64,000 bases of DNA from assembly GCA_018398805.1 (NCBI GenBank), contig JAGFBZ010001158.1:543001-607000 (forward strand). The letters run 5' to 3'. Shown here piece by piece: positions 10,657-22,550 of this stretch. Both the position numbers and the translations under genes were made by a program. Below the pieces are notes generated by a model, which was not told the origin of the DNA, did no database searches, and was given only the letters and a program-made list of their open reading frames with translations. Position 1 is the first letter of the stretch; each line of letters opens with the position of its first letter. The stretch comes from Hirundichthys speculiger. Its lineage: Eukaryota > Chordata > Actinopteri > Beloniformes > Exocoetidae.

Positions 10657-11946
10657 TGTTGTTTAAACTTGTGGACTACAAAAGATCAAAGACTCCGTCT
10701 CCCAGAATTCGGTGCGCCGGATTCCAGCGGGAAATTTCCCATTTTCTGATTGGACGAAGCCCATCTACCAAACCCCATATTTGCATAAACGCTCATGAAT
10801 AATCATGACTATATATTAGAAGATGAGCCTTTGTCCACCTTCTTACCTCTCTTACGCTCTTACCTCTCTTACGCTCTTACCCCTCTTCGCTCCTTTTGTC
10901 TTCTCTCTCTGACTCCTTGCTTCTTCCTCTCTTAATTCTGAAACTTTCCTCCCTTTTTTTTTTTATATTATTTCTTTGAAACTTTGTGGTACGGTAAACA
11001 CTTGAAATGATTTTGGGTTGCTCAATTTTATTTTTATTTTCCTCAATGCGATTTTTGCTGCACATTTTCCAGTCCTCAATTGTCCAGAAGTGCAACAGTC
11101 GTGCAGCATTGACCTTTTTATAGAGCAATCGCTGAATGGTCTCAACTAACGAAGTTAGTTGTAAGTGATAACTTTTGCGTGCTGCTGCAGTGTCCAAACG
11201 TTCGACGTTCGACACCCGAGAGCCCATGCTTTTGCATTAGTTTAACAATTTTTGATTTTTGTTGCCCGTCTTTTCTTTTGGGGCCGCACGTCAACTTTAA
11301 CGTGCAATCGAACTTTTAACTGCCGGTTCTTGTCGACCGAAGTCAGAGGCCACGGGACCAACTCGCCTGCCAGACGGGAGAAAGCGGTACGACCCGCCGA
11401 GTCACGCGCTACGTCCGGAGACTTCCAGAGAGACATCGGCTGAACACGATTCCCGGAGAACGCCACTGCGAACTGTGCCAACCGATGCGCCGACGACAGT
11501 AAGCCGCCAGACTCGCCCAGGGTAAGGCTGACAGAGAATAAGATTTGGTGTCTCCCAGTGTTGACGGTTCCGACCGTCCGTGCGTCAGGACCACGTCCGG
11601 ACCACACTTCCCCATTATTCGGCAGCTAATTAGTTCGAGAACTGCCCCTCTTTATTAATTTGTTCACTTTGATAACAGATTAGCTGTTAGCAACCCGTGC
11701 GTACCCGCCATCTTTTTTGTTATGATTTTCTTTCCTTCCTTTCCTCTATCGTCATTTCCTGTCATGCGCTATAGCCAAATATGAAGAATTCGCGATGTTG
11801 ATGTGCCTGTTTGTAGATATATATACATATGAATGTCTTATATATTTTGCGTTCTTGTCTGTGTCTAAATAAATGTTGTACAACGTATTAGCGACTCTGA
11901 TGATTGATTTTCCACGGCCAATCCAACTCGTCAAGAACCCACTACA
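10657..11946 (+). mobile_element. Putative solo LTR of a retroelement
   Basis: The segment has promoter- and polyadenylation-like architecture without an obvious gene: a tatatatta box near 10810, a pyrimidine-rich start region, a GC-rich leader (11280-11600), an aataaa signal near 11867, and an end reading gaacccactaca followed by sequence that could be a primer-binding region. LTRs usually start TG and end CA; TG occurs at 10657 and 10670. No convincing target duplication was found, so the ends are uncertain. No gag, pol or env coding is present. Alternatives are a non-coding host regulatory region or an unrelated repeat. Confidence 0.4.
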
Positions 11947-12459
11947 AATTGTGACTCATTTGTTCTTTTAAGTTTTCCGTCTTTTTACCAAAAGCCGGTG
12001 GCACCCTAGATAATTATTGAAATATTAATAAAGTCACGCGAGTCCCCCTATAGGTGCCTGAATGTAAGCAAACAATTATTCCTGAATTGTAAAAAGCAGG
12101 TTTTGTAAGTGATGATAGTTTTACTATGGTCTGTGGTTTGCCGTTGTGAATCACAACCACATCAATGAGAGTCGCTCTGCTCTGCTAAAGATCTGCGTCG
12201 TTTCTGCTTTGCCGCTGGACCGCAGCTAAACCGTTTAAGTTCACACGTAGAGGGTCGAGAATCAGGTGCATTTTCTAAGTAAAACACCACATGCAGGCTC
12301 CGCCTTGTACGGAGACAGTTTACTAACCTGCAGAGGGTGAAGAGAAACAGTTCAGAGGGCTTTTGTAGAGATCTGAATCACGTACAAGTACAGGTTTATT
12401 TAAGACATAAAAAAAAAAAAAATACATTTTATTTGACGCCAGGCACCATTTCCACAGGA

Positions 12460-13105
12460 ATAACAGCAGAAAGAACTAGAAAAGCACTCAGAGAGCGCAG
12501 ACCTCCGCCCAGTGCAACAATTCCCCCATAAAGTGATTTACAAATTGCGATAAAATCAGATCTGGATCAGATCCGGATCAGCCTTTGAAATTTGAAAGAG
12601 GTTTCTATTGTCAATCCTTGAGTCAAATTTCATGAGTTTTGGGCAATAATTAACGGAGATATTGAGAAACAAAATTTTTGGCCCCATTGACCACAATGTT
12701 ATCGAAAATTTGAAAGTGATCTAGAATCCTGGATTTCTCCAAAATCACAGCCAAAATGAAATCAGTTCTTCCTTTTCACATTTCTGACAACTCCTGAAAA
12801 TTTCATCAAAATCCATCCATAACTTTTTGAGTTACCTTGAACACAGACAGACAGACAGATAAACGCCGGCAAAAACATAACCTCCTTGGTGGAGGCAAGC
12901 GCAACCATTGGCAAGCGCAACCATTATCAAAAAATTGAAAGTGATCCAGAATCCAGGATTTCTTTCGGATCACACCCAAAATGAAATCAGTTCTTCCTTT
13001 TCACATTTCCGACAAAATTTCATCAAAATCCATCCATAACTTTTTGAGTTATCTTGAGTGCAAACACCAGCAAAAACATAACCTCCTTGGCGGAGGTAAA
13101 AATTG
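12460..13105. repeat. Dispersed 'cctccttggcggaggt' repeat with partial internal duplication
   Basis: It runs from 'gcagacctccgcccagtgc' to 'cctccttggtggaggcaa' (about 12498-12897), so the ends are inverted around acctccgcc/ggcggaggt. A second, internally deleted copy of the right half follows at about 12920-13100, repeating 'aaatgaaatcagttcttcc' and ending 'cctccttggcggaggtaaa'. This is a common dispersed repeat type in fish genomes; I cannot place its class. Confidence 0.6.
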
Positions 13106-13159
13106 TTTGTTTACCTGGGTTGCTGGGTTACGCTCATACAGACAAAGGACAAAGGGCCC

Positions 13160-13424
13160 TCCTAGCTAATGGGATGCTAAAAAGATGCTAAGCAATAGCC
13201 AATGGCAGAGCAGCTCGGACGCACCGTTTTCAAACTGGGATACAGAGCCGACAAGTATGTTTCCGTTCGGTAAACTCTGGGAGCTGCGAGTAGCAGCGCT
13301 ACTGTATTTTTGCCTTTCGTATCCTGAAATTTCTTTCGTAACAAGAGGCAATATTTTCCCGTTGAGGCATTTCGTAACCTGAAAATTTTGTATATAGAGA
13401 CGTTCATAAGTAGAGGTACCAGTG
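13160..13424 (-). mobile_element. pogo/Tigger-type element fragment
   Basis: This is the reverse complement of 34190-34395. Its end 'cataagtagaggtaccagtg' borders a TA (13425-13426), consistent with a CAGTGGTACC-type terminus and TA target. It includes the shared stretch 'gtaaactctgggagctgcg'. It is truncated on the left near 13160-13175 and carries no coding remnant. Confidence 0.75.
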
Positions 13425-15156
13425 TACTATATATTTCTGAAAAAGTTAGGGATCACCAAGGAAGCAAGGGATCACTGTATTTTTGACTCTTCGTCTGTAT
13501 CCTGCCCCCATGTGGAGACCCCCGGCATCACACGTTCTGCCCTCGTAGCACGGAAGCAAGAATCGTTCACAACGCAGCAGGTTGTGCACGTGAATGGACG
13601 TGAACACTTGGCCAGACTGCATGTATATACCAGGGCTCAGGCTAAACTCTGAAATCATGAATCCACCCAAACAAGCAGCACTCAGAAGCTTCTCCAAGCT
13701 TCCAGTGGGACCTGAGGCAGCACTGAGGGCGGAGCCGAGGCGTAGTCAGACCACTTCAATACCTGTGGAGGTCTCAGGGTGTGATGGGAAAATTAATTAA
13801 TTTTAAGATGGGATATCAATTGTTCCATATTTATACTTAAAAAAAAAAAAAAAAGTATGTAGAAAAACAAAGAAACGTTTTTTTGCAGTGACTCAGCACT
13901 GACAGAGGTACTAAAGAGACCGTCTGGCAGTTGAGGGTAGAAGAAGAGATGAACCGTCTCCAAAAAAAAAAAAAAAACTGAGGATACATTTGAGATTTGA
14001 ACATCAAGTATTACACACAGATGCACCCATTCATCTTTATTACCTGCTGTATTGCAACAGCGTCAATATCAAGGATGTTTTTCATCTAACTGAGTCATTT
14101 TGGAACATTGATTTTGAAATGAAACTGACTGATATGTAAAGTTACGCACACATTTACGAGGAAACGTTCACGTCTGAAGCTACTTCTCTGCGAAGGTTAG
14201 TTCATCTTCTCACCACTCTGTATCACTAGTTTCACCTTTAATCCAACAGACTCTTCAACCGTCTGTTATTTCTGCAGCTCCAGCATAGATTTTACAACTT
14301 GCAAATCAGCTGCCGGGAAATGAACCCCCCCCCCCCCCTCCATCTGTAAAGGAAGCAGGTTTGCATTCAAAGTGTTTTACGCTCTGACATTCAAATTAAC
14401 ATCTGGCTGCTTCAAAGCCTTGATATCTGCTGACCCCGATGTTGATAATCAACCACTAATGAGGCCCAATTATGTATTCAAATCCTCTCGCAGATCTGGA
14501 TAAATATGGTAAAATATAAATACGAACGGGGTGACTGCTGGAATGCAGGCTCAAGCAGATGTTTAAGCTTTTGGCAGAAACTCCTGACAACTCTTGTAAA
14601 AAAAAAAAAAAAAAAAACAGTAACTCAACCCAAAAATCTCTGAATATGGCAGAACTTATCAAGGTGTATGCAGGAAACAACCGGTGCATCTGCATCATGT
14701 AGGATAGCAGCGAAATGTTCGAACTATGACAGATGTCAGAGTGGAAGTTTCCTGAATAATTGAGAAATTACAGAGACACCAGTTGCCCGAGGGAAAAGAT
14801 AGAGGCACGACAGGCTGAGAGCGAGCAGGAGGAGGAGGAAGGTGCACGTTGTGAGTGTGTTCATGCCAACTAACACCACAGGAGTTCAGGAAGGACATTT
14901 TTTTTTCTGAGCTCAAATCTTTCCAATTAGTGCATCCGCCGTCAAAGCCGAGTAAAACCGACTGTAAAATGAAGAGAACTGTAAAGTGAGCCGCTCTTGG
15001 GTTGTTACCATCATGTCGGAGTCACTGATTTGTTGCCACATTTGAAAATCTCAGCAAAGCTTTTAAATGGTTACTTTTTTAACCAATGAAAGAGTCATAG
15101 CCAGATCATGACGAGGAACGTTTCCTTGGTTTAGTCATCCAAACCACTTCAAGCTA

Positions 15157-15415
15157 CACTGCCAAAAGTTATCACTCAAAAAAAAGATCATACACTCTGA
15201 TATTTCGTTGGACCACCTATAGCTTTAATTACGGCACACATTCGCTGTGTGCATTGTTTCGATAAGCTTCTGCAATGTCACCAGATTTATTTCCATCCAG
15301 TGCTGCATTAATTTTTCTCCAAGATTTTGCATTGATGATGGTTGAGTCTGACCGCTGCACAAACCTTCTCCAGCACATCCCAAAGATTCTCAATGGGGTT
15401 CAGGTCTGCTCGGTA
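15157..15415 (-). mobile_element. Tc1-like transposon 3' fragment
   Basis: The end cactgccaaaagttatcact follows a TA (15155-15156), matching Tc1-like termini. On the minus strand a coding remnant (15308-15406) reads D-L-N-P-I-E-N-L-W-D-V-L-E-K-V-C and ends at a stop. D-L-N-P-I-E-N-L-W surrounds the third catalytic acidic residue of Tc1 transposases, intact here. Everything N-terminal is missing; the break falls near 15410, before an unrelated (atgg)n run at 15451-15474. Confidence 0.75.
15308..15406 (-). pseudogene. Tc1-like transposase C-terminal remnant
   Basis: There are 32 codons plus a stop. The DLNPIENLW motif holds the catalytic Glu of the DD34E triad. The remaining C-terminus reads A-A-V-R-L-N-H-H-Q-C-K-I-L, and a further stretch I-N-A-A-L-D-G lies one frame over, showing a frameshift near the stop. 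Confidence 0.6.
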
Positions 15416-15531
15416 TCTCCCTGGAGGAGCTGGACAGTAACCCAAGTTCATGGATGGATGGATGGATGGATGGACCCACTCATGTTAGGCAGGTAAACCA
15501 CAACTAAATGCTGATGTCGTGGCTGCATCAC

Positions 15532-15716
15532 CTGCTCCAGCATGTTCTGCAGTCTCTCGGCCTCCAGGTCGATGACAAACTTCTTCTCCTGCCGCCGGTC
15601 CAGATCCTCCAGCAGTCTCCGGTAGTTGGCGTCATTGAAGTTTTCCACGCAGATGGCGCTGACCTGCCAGTTGTTCTGTCCTGCTTTCTCCATGATGGCC
15701 TGCAGGATGGCGTAAC
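15532..15716 (-). CDS. gria4: AMPA glutamate receptor GRIA4, exon 4 (amino-terminal domain)
   Basis: This 185-bp exon continues the amino-terminal domain of the same receptor. The first two bases complete the Gly codon begun in exon 3. The exon then encodes 61 residues, starting [13 protein letters not shown], passing through [11 protein letters not shown] and [10 protein letters not shown], and ending E-R-L-Q-N-M-L-E-Q. The minus-strand acceptor is ctgtaccag before 15716; the donor is gtgatg after 15532. It ends on a codon boundary, matching exon 5, which begins in phase 0. The [10 protein letters not shown] stretch is a conserved AMPA-receptor signature. The intron to exon 3 is about 20.7 kb and that to exon 5 about 9.0 kb, both filled with repeats. 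No frameshift or stop is present, so the exon looks functional. Confidence 0.95.
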
Positions 15717-16163
15717 CTGGTACAGACGGAGACAGGGAAGAAAACAGTCAGGTGACGGTCTAGTACTTCATACAAAACGTATCTTTGTTGTGACTCTCAA
15801 CAGTTCAGTTTAGTGTGACACATCACTCCTTTAACATAAAAAAACAAGATGGATTCTTGTCTTTTTTTTTAAACAAATGGAGAGGAAGGTTTCACTGACA
15901 CCGGTTGATGTCGGCATGATGTGTTGTAGTTAAAAGATGAAGACAGAACAGCATCTGCCTTTCACAATGAAAATGTCCTTATTGAAGATGCTACATTTTT
16001 ATATCTTTAATATAATATTTGCCATTCAGTATTCATTGGGCCTTTCAGGGGCCCTGAACAAGGTTCTGTTTCAAAGCCTTTAGGATGATCCTCAGTGATG
16101 CTTTAATCTGTTACAGTTTAAGGACAAAACAGGCTTGTGAATCTAAAATAACTGACATCTGAC

Positions 16164-16601
16164 TAGAGCTGAGCGATTTTATCGATTCTGCAATATATAT
16201 CGATATTTTATCGATATTTTATCAAGTATCCATTTTTCTGCCATGGGTTGATATTCTAAGCTTCTTTCAAAACCCCCGTGTCCCACCTTTAAAAGCTTGA
16301 AGGCAACAATTTGCACTGTTCAAATAAATGAAACTATTTTTCTCAACAAATCTTTTATTCATTTTGTCCAGTATTTGCAAGCTGCCTGTCAGCCATATAA
16401 TGTGTAATTGATGCTTTCAGTTCAGTTAATTCAAACAAAGTCATTGGAACACTCACAAGATGTCACCAAAATCACTTTGTCCCTTTAAAATCTTTCAGAA
16501 AATGATGTTAAGTGTATCTTAAGATGAATATCAATATATATCGTATCATGAGCTGAATATCGTGTATCGTATCGTGAGATTGGTGTATCGCTACAGCCCT
16601 A
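16164..16601. mobile_element. hAT-like family A, copy 3 (complete, uninterrupted)
   Basis: Termini TAGAGCTGAGCGATTTTATC and ATCGCTACAGCCCTA are flanked by a perfect 8-bp duplication catctgac (16156-16163 and 16602-16609). This 438-bp copy is the best reference for the family and gives the empty-site sequence for the two nested insertions at 3419 and 56884. Confidence 0.92.
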
Positions 16602-17374
16602 CATCTGACATATGTTCTGGTGAGGCTCGCTGGGCTAACATGGTGTCTGGCACAAGGGCGTATTATTGGTCATTTGAAGGAAATATTTAAAAAAAACTAA
16701 AGGAGAGGGTCCTTGCTACTTTTTGAAAAGAATCTCTGAATTTCTAATTTGCAAGTTGCATATAAATTCACAAATGTGCAAGAGAAAATGCAGAGTTTGC
16801 GAATATACTCACAAATTTGCAAAAAAAATTTAAATTTAGTTTTTATACATTTGAAAGGTTCCAAGAAAATACAGATTCTGACTTTCTAAACTATAAATTT
16901 AAAAAAGATTGACATTATAACTTTGTAAATGCAGATGCTGCTACCTGCATCTGTTTATACAGTCATTTCATTCAGTCATTTGTGTGCTCTCCTCTCTGTC
17001 TTGTCTCTCCTCTTTTTCTTTCTTACCCGGCTGGTCTTCATCAGGAAGGTCCCCCCATATGATCCAGGTCCTGATCAAGGTTTCTTCCTCAAAGTGGAGT
17101 TTTTCCTTGCCACTGTTTGGCTTAAAGTTTTTTTTTTTCTCCCACTGTGAGAGTTTTTTACTTGCCACAACACATTTCTAAAGTACAATTTAAGCTGCTT
17201 CACAGTAAAATACCTGTTTTTAATCAGCTGGCTACACAAGAAAACGCCATCTTACCAGATATTGTCACTTGGGCGGCCCCTACTGGACCCAGGGGTCATT
17301 TGGATCTGCAAATCCTGGATTTAGCCAGAAATAGCTCTGAGCATTCGCCACTAAAACACACTGAGTGTTGTCAT

Positions 17375-17749
17375 TAAGGGTGAGTATTGGCAAGGACCTC
17401 GCAATACGATATGTATCGGGATACTTGGGATATTATCATATCGTGATATCACAATATATTGCGATATTCTACCCAGTTAATATTTAAATTAAAAGTAGAG
17501 ATGAAAAATCAAGTTGCTGTATATGTTCATCAGATGGTATTGATCATTCAGAGGACAAATTGAGTCAAAACTATTTGCTCCAAAACAATCTATTTATTGT
17601 TTATTATTAGTGTTTTTGCACATTTAAGTGAATCAATGAATTTTCCTAAAAAATCTATATTAGGAGCTGAAAAATCGATATATCGGGTGGCCAAATATCG
17701 CGATATATATGTATATATATATATATATTTTTTTTTTTTCACACCCCTA
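17375..17749. mobile_element. hAT-like family C, copy 2
   Basis: Starting TAAGGGTG and ending CACCCCTA, it is flanked by a perfect 8-bp duplication gttgtcat (17367-17374 and 17750-17757). It has an expanded (AT)n and poly-T near its right end. Confidence 0.92.
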
Positions 17750-18756
17750 GTTGTCATCGTAGATGCTTGAGTTTTCTGATCCGTCCTCACACCATCCCAG
17801 CTCCTGTTTACTGATTAAACCAAAGCAGACGTCCCATCATCGGGGTTGAAACGTGCCACGCTTCAAACTGGCTTACTGGTCGGCCAAAACTCCCTTGCAG
17901 GATGACCACTTTTCCACGTAAAAGAAACTGCTCTAAAGCTTTTATCCCAGATCTCTGTGGTCCAGTCGGGGAAACAGGCGCCACGAGCTGGAAGCGGCAC
18001 CGGCACTCTTCCGCTGTCAAGTTTGTGCATAAAGAAGATGAGTGTCCGCGACGAGGCTGGGGAGCTGTGAGAGCGGCTGTTCTCCAGCAGGAACAGATGT
18101 CCCCCTTAAACGGCCCCTCCTGGTGGCCATCGCAGTCTGGCAACCCGTCTCCCTTTGCTCCCAATTAGTGGATTAACCTGTGCTCTGGCAACCCGGCTCC
18201 CTTTCCACCTTTTCTATCCCCTCCCCAGCCTCTTGCTCCCCATTAGGGGCTTCCGGGTGCCAAGAGGGACTGCTGGTTGAGGAAAGCACACACGGATCAT
18301 GTCGGAGTGCCCCCAGTCGTCCGAAGGGAATAAACGCTTCATGGCATTTTGGCTGCTGGGAAGCCAGACCCCCAGATGGGATGACATTGTTCTAAGTTGT
18401 TGCAGAAAACAAATGGCGCTGTGTTGTGAAAACAAGGAGCTCGGCTCTTCACTTCACATTATGTAATTGCCTGAGAGGGCCTCTGGGGGATTTTAAAAGG
18501 AGCAAATATCCGAGCGTCCTTGGCAACTAGGTAAAACAATTTCTGTATATTACTGTCAACAACATTACCAGTTCAAACCGTCATTTGAGGGATTATTGTC
18601 ACTGCACTGACCTAAATCAGTACAGTGTGTGTTATTGTATGATGTCATGCACATATCAAGTTCATAATTTGTTATTTTAAAGCCACGCTATGTAGCAATA
18701 CCACTCCTGACCTCATGGGGGCATTTAAATCTGCTGTGTTGACAAAAGAGACAATA

Positions 18757-19253
18757 GAGTGATCCCTTATTTTTCACGGTTAACAGGGACCGCCCCCCCC
18801 CCGTGAAAATCAAAATCCGCGAACTGGAGCTGGAGCCCCCCAAGCCTAAATAATGTGTTCAAAATATGTTTAAAAACCGTAAAAAAATAGTGAGGCACTG
18901 CAGTGACACAAGACAAAGGCTCAACTGTGGTCTTTCTGTTACCTTCACAGCCTCTGGTCTCTGAACCGTAGTAAAGAAACTGCTCTTTTATCTAACCTCG
19001 TTTTCATTCTGCCGTCCCACGACACACACTACATTACCCATAAGGCCACACCATTACCCATAAGGCCACCTTCTTAAAGGGGCCAGGCTGGCTCACAACA
19101 TTTCTTTGCTGACAACAGCTGAATGCGGACAACATCATGTGATATTCCCGCAATTTTTTCTTGATTTTTTTTTTAATATTATATATTTCTGAAAAAAATC
19201 CGTGAACAACTAAAACCGCGGAACTTAAAGCGCGAATTGGCGAGGGATCACTG
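18757..19253. mobile_element. TA-target DNA transposon, family E, copy 1
   Basis: The left end agagtgatcccttatttttc and the right end gcgagggatcactg are inverted repeats flanked by TA on both sides (18755-18756 and 19254-19255). Related copies lie at 47635-48292 (inverted) and 30856-30988. The ATCCCT-type ends with TA duplications suggest a Tc1/mariner (Tigger-like) MITE. A short direct repeat 'attacccataaggccac' lies inside at 19033-19069. Confidence 0.8.
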
Positions 19254-20222
19254 TACTGCGTTAATGAGTCGGAGTGCAACTGTCCATCAATTTTCATCAA
19301 TACATCAAATTAATGATGAACAATAGAACTGATACAAATGAAAATATCAGACATCAATGCATGTAACCCTTATCAATAAATGTTATCAAGCATTTTGTGT
19401 TTATTTCAATCAAAAGAACAGATTTTCATTGAACTGTCTTGTGAAACCCAGATGTAAAAATGTGAAACGATGTTTTAGTTACTCACTGATTATGTGATAT
19501 CGTCTCGTACCAGTCAAATCAAAGTTGTGGAAGACTCAGCAAGTATTGATCACCGTCCAGTTCAATGATGCAGGATTGTATCATAATGAAACACTCCCAC
19601 TAATGAGTGGGGACGGTTCGGCACGTCGTTATGTCGTACGCCAGTGGCCGTGTGGTCAGAAGCGGTATGGCTACGTAGAGTTGTTTTAAAGCTGCTGTAT
19701 GAAAGAATTACACTTTTAAGATACTCAAAAATGAGTGGGGACGGTCCAGCAAGCCTTGTAATACTATTTTATCCCACTAGAGGTGATATAAGTGTTAAAT
19801 CTAGCTTTGCACTTTTAAAAGAAGGAGACGAAGCTGCGCTGACTAATTGATGATGCCCTGCTCTGGTTGATCTTTCAGGCTGAGCTTCCAAACCGGTCAT
19901 GGAAAGAACCGGTGAGGAACTGACCATCATTATGGGTGACCAACCGAAAGATGCATCAGAGGTACCTGCTGACACGCCGTTGAGTCGTCTCCAACTCCCT
20001 ATGGATACCTGGAACTGCTGGGGAAGTCTACAGGCTACAGCCAATGAGAGCCAGGATCTGGATGGCATCACCATGAAGAAGGCGTTACAGCAAGGCAAGG
20101 AGGAACTTCCTGTAGATTGTTCACTACTTTTTCATCACAGATGATTTTTAACTCACTCCCTGCTCTCCGTAGCACAAAAAAAAAACCCTGCGTCCCTTGC
20201 ATGCTAATCACAAACTATAAAG

Positions 20223-20446
20223 CAGGGGTGTCGGACTCCAGGCCTCGAGGGCCGCTGTCCTGCATGTCTTAGATGTTTCCCTGCTTCACTGCACCTGATT
20301 CAAATGAATCAATCACCACCACCTTGTCATCCAGGTCTGTACAGGTCTGTTAAAGACCCATTCATTTGAATCAGGTGAGCTGAAGCAGGGAAACATCTAA
20401 GACTTGCAGGACAGCAGCCCTCGAGGACTGGAGTCCGACACCTGTG
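20223..20446. mobile_element. Short palindromic hAT MITE (224 bp)
   Basis: The two arms 'caggggtgtcggactccag' and 'ctggagtccgacacctgtg' form near-perfect inverted repeats that continue inward ('gctgtcctgcatgtcttag' pairs with 'ctaagacttgcaggacagc'). The flanks ctataaag (20215-20222) and gtataaag (20447-20454) are an 8-bp duplication with one mismatch. The element is nearly all inverted repeat, so a transcript would fold into a long hairpin. Confidence 0.88.
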
Positions 20447-21437
20447 GTATAAAGAACTGGACAAAGTCTGTGTGACGTCACCCAGAAGTTTTCTGTGGTG
20501 CTTCTGAAGCCTCTTTTTTTGTCTTAATACACGACACCAGTGGTCTCTTAGTACAGTTAACAGCACAAGAGAAAGATGGAGACACTCTAGACTGGTAATT
20601 TCATAAGCTAATGTTGCTAATTGATGCTAATATTTACATTAAAATGAGAATGCTAGTTGTCACACCGTAAACATGGAATATGACTTGTGGAGTGATGTTT
20701 GGGAGGAGTGCACTTTGTTGCATCTTTCCCCAGAGCTGACACATTTTTCTTTGGACCGGACTGGTATGGTTACATAGTGTGCCTTTAAATTTAAACAGGA
20801 TCAAAAAAGAGAAAGCACTGTGTTTCACATGACTGCTCCTCCGAAATGACTGATATTTGTTTCCAAAGCCAGTATTTCTAGCACCAATATCCATGCTGCC
20901 GGACTTCAGAACAAGCTGTTTCCGTACTTTAGCATTTGCTTTGTTTGTGTGTAAATGAACAGGGACAGCTACATCTGATTCAAAGCGTCTCGATAGAGGT
21001 TTTACGACATGCTCTCTGACAAAATCAACATAAGAAGGAGGCTGAACGAGCAGGATGGGTAGCCACCGATGTGTCGTTTATTTTCTTTAGATGAGCAGGT
21101 ATTAGTCTCGGTGTTATTGTGACATTATTGTCCTCACACCGGTGCAGAACTTCTCCGTTTTGGCTGGTTGCACAGTCGCTCAATTTCATGTGTATTACCA
21201 GCATATTTGACATGATGCAGGTGGCAATTTTCCCTTGCAGATAGCAGTTACAGCTACTAAATCTGAGACAGCTGCAATTTACCAAAGTAGAGTTTCCGGG
21301 GATCCCAAGGTCATATTCTTTATTGGAAGATAAATTATAATAATTATTGATATTACTAAAAAGTTGGCTCCTGGATTTAACAGGACAGTTAGAAGCTTCT
21401 CATTGGAAACGTACTGCAGTGATGATTACGATATTTA

Positions 21438-22545
21438 CGGTGCCTTGAGAAAGTACTTGGTCCCCTTGAACTTTTCAACCTTTTGCCACATTTCAGGCTT
21501 CAAACATAAAGATATGAAATTTTTAATTTGTTGTCAAGAATCAACAACAAGTGGGATACAATTGTGAAGTGGAACAAAATTTGTTGGATATTTTAAACTT
21601 TTTTAACAAATAAGAAACTGAAAAGTGGGGTGTGCAATATCATTTGGCCCCCTTGAATTAATACTCTGTAGCGCCACCTTCTGCTGCAGTTCCAGCTGCA
21701 GGTCTCTTGGGGTTTGTCTCTATCAGTTTAACACATCCAGAGACTAAATTCTTGCCCATTCTTCCTGTAAAACAGCTGGAGCTCAGTGAGGTTGGATGGA
21801 GAGCATTTGTGAACAGCAGTCTTCAGCTCTTTCCACAGATTCTGGACTGGATTCAGGTCTGGACTTTGACTTGGCCGTTCTAACACCTGGATACGTTTAT
21901 TTGTGAACCGTTTCATTGTAGATTTGTCTTTATGTTTTGGATCATTGTCCTGTTGGAAGATAAATCTCCGTCCCAGTCTCAGGTCTTCTGCAGACTCCAA
22001 CAGGTTTTCTCCCAGAATGGTCCTGTATTTGGCTCCATCCATCTTCCCATCAGTTTTAACCATCGTCCCTGTCCCTGCTGAAGAAAACCAGGCCCAAACC
22101 ATGATGCTGCCACCACCATGTTTGACAGTGGGGATGGTGCGTTCAGGGTGATGAGCTGTGTTGCTTTTACTCCAAACATATCGTTTTGCATTGTGGCCAA
22201 AAAGTTTGATTTTGGTTTCATCTGACCAGAACTATCCTTCCACATGTTTGGTGAGTCTCCAGGTGGCTTGTGGAAAACTTTAAACCAGACTTTTTATGGA
22301 TATCTTTGAGAAATGTCTTTCTTCTTGCCTCTCTTCCATAAAGGCCAGATTTGTTCAGTGTACGACTGATTGTTGTTCTCTGGACAGACTCTCCCACCTC
22401 AGCTGTAGATCAGTTCATCCAGAGTGATCATTGGCCTCTTGGCTCCATCTCTGATCAGTCTTCTCCTCGTTCCAGGTGAAAGTTTAGAGGGACGGCCGGG
22501 TCTTGGTAGATCTGCAGTGGTCTGATACTCCTTCCATTTCAATAT
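21438..22545 (-). mobile_element. Tc1-like transposon, right end lost
   Basis: The left end cggtgccttgagaaagta follows TA (21436-21437), and a second inner 'aatacttt'-type arm is absent on the right, where the sequence runs into another repeat at about 22550. A transposase pseudogene occupies the minus strand. Confidence 0.82.
21728..22231 (-). pseudogene. Tc1-like transposase, frameshifted and missing catalytic Glu
   Basis: Reading on the minus strand from about 22231: F-W-S-D-E-T (first catalytic Asp at 22220-22222), then V-K-H-G-G-G-S-I-M-V-W-A, then D-G-A-K-Y-R, then F-Q-Q-D-N-D-P-K-H (second catalytic Asp at 21947-21949), then S-Q-S-P-D-L-N-P-V-Q-N-L-W. In Tc1 transposases the last motif is N-P-x-E-N-L-W, with Glu 35 residues after the second Asp. 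Here that position (codon 21842-21844) is Gln, so the DDE triad is broken. A stop lies just upstream of the first Asp region, and the N-terminal DNA-binding part is degraded. The element would normally move by cut and paste at TA sites. Confidence 0.8.
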
Positions 22546-22550
22546 GATTG

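Larger units (their letters stand above)
6571..15531 (-). other. gria4 intron 4, about 9.0 kb
   Basis: This intron carries hAT elements (7277-7619; fragment 9148-9815), a putative solo LTR (about 10657-11946), a dispersed repeat with a partial second copy (12460-13105), a pogo-type fragment (13160-13424) and a Tc1 fragment (15157-15415). The stretches 6571-7268, 7628-9147, 9816-10656, 11947-12459 and 13425-15156 show nothing I recognise beyond homopolymer runs (poly-A near 13840, 13960 and 14600; poly-C near 14326). Confidence 0.85.

Noticed and set aside
10877..11607. Minus-strand frames of 116 and 121 codons
   Set aside because: They lie within the putative LTR leader, opposite to its apparent sense, and show no known motif.
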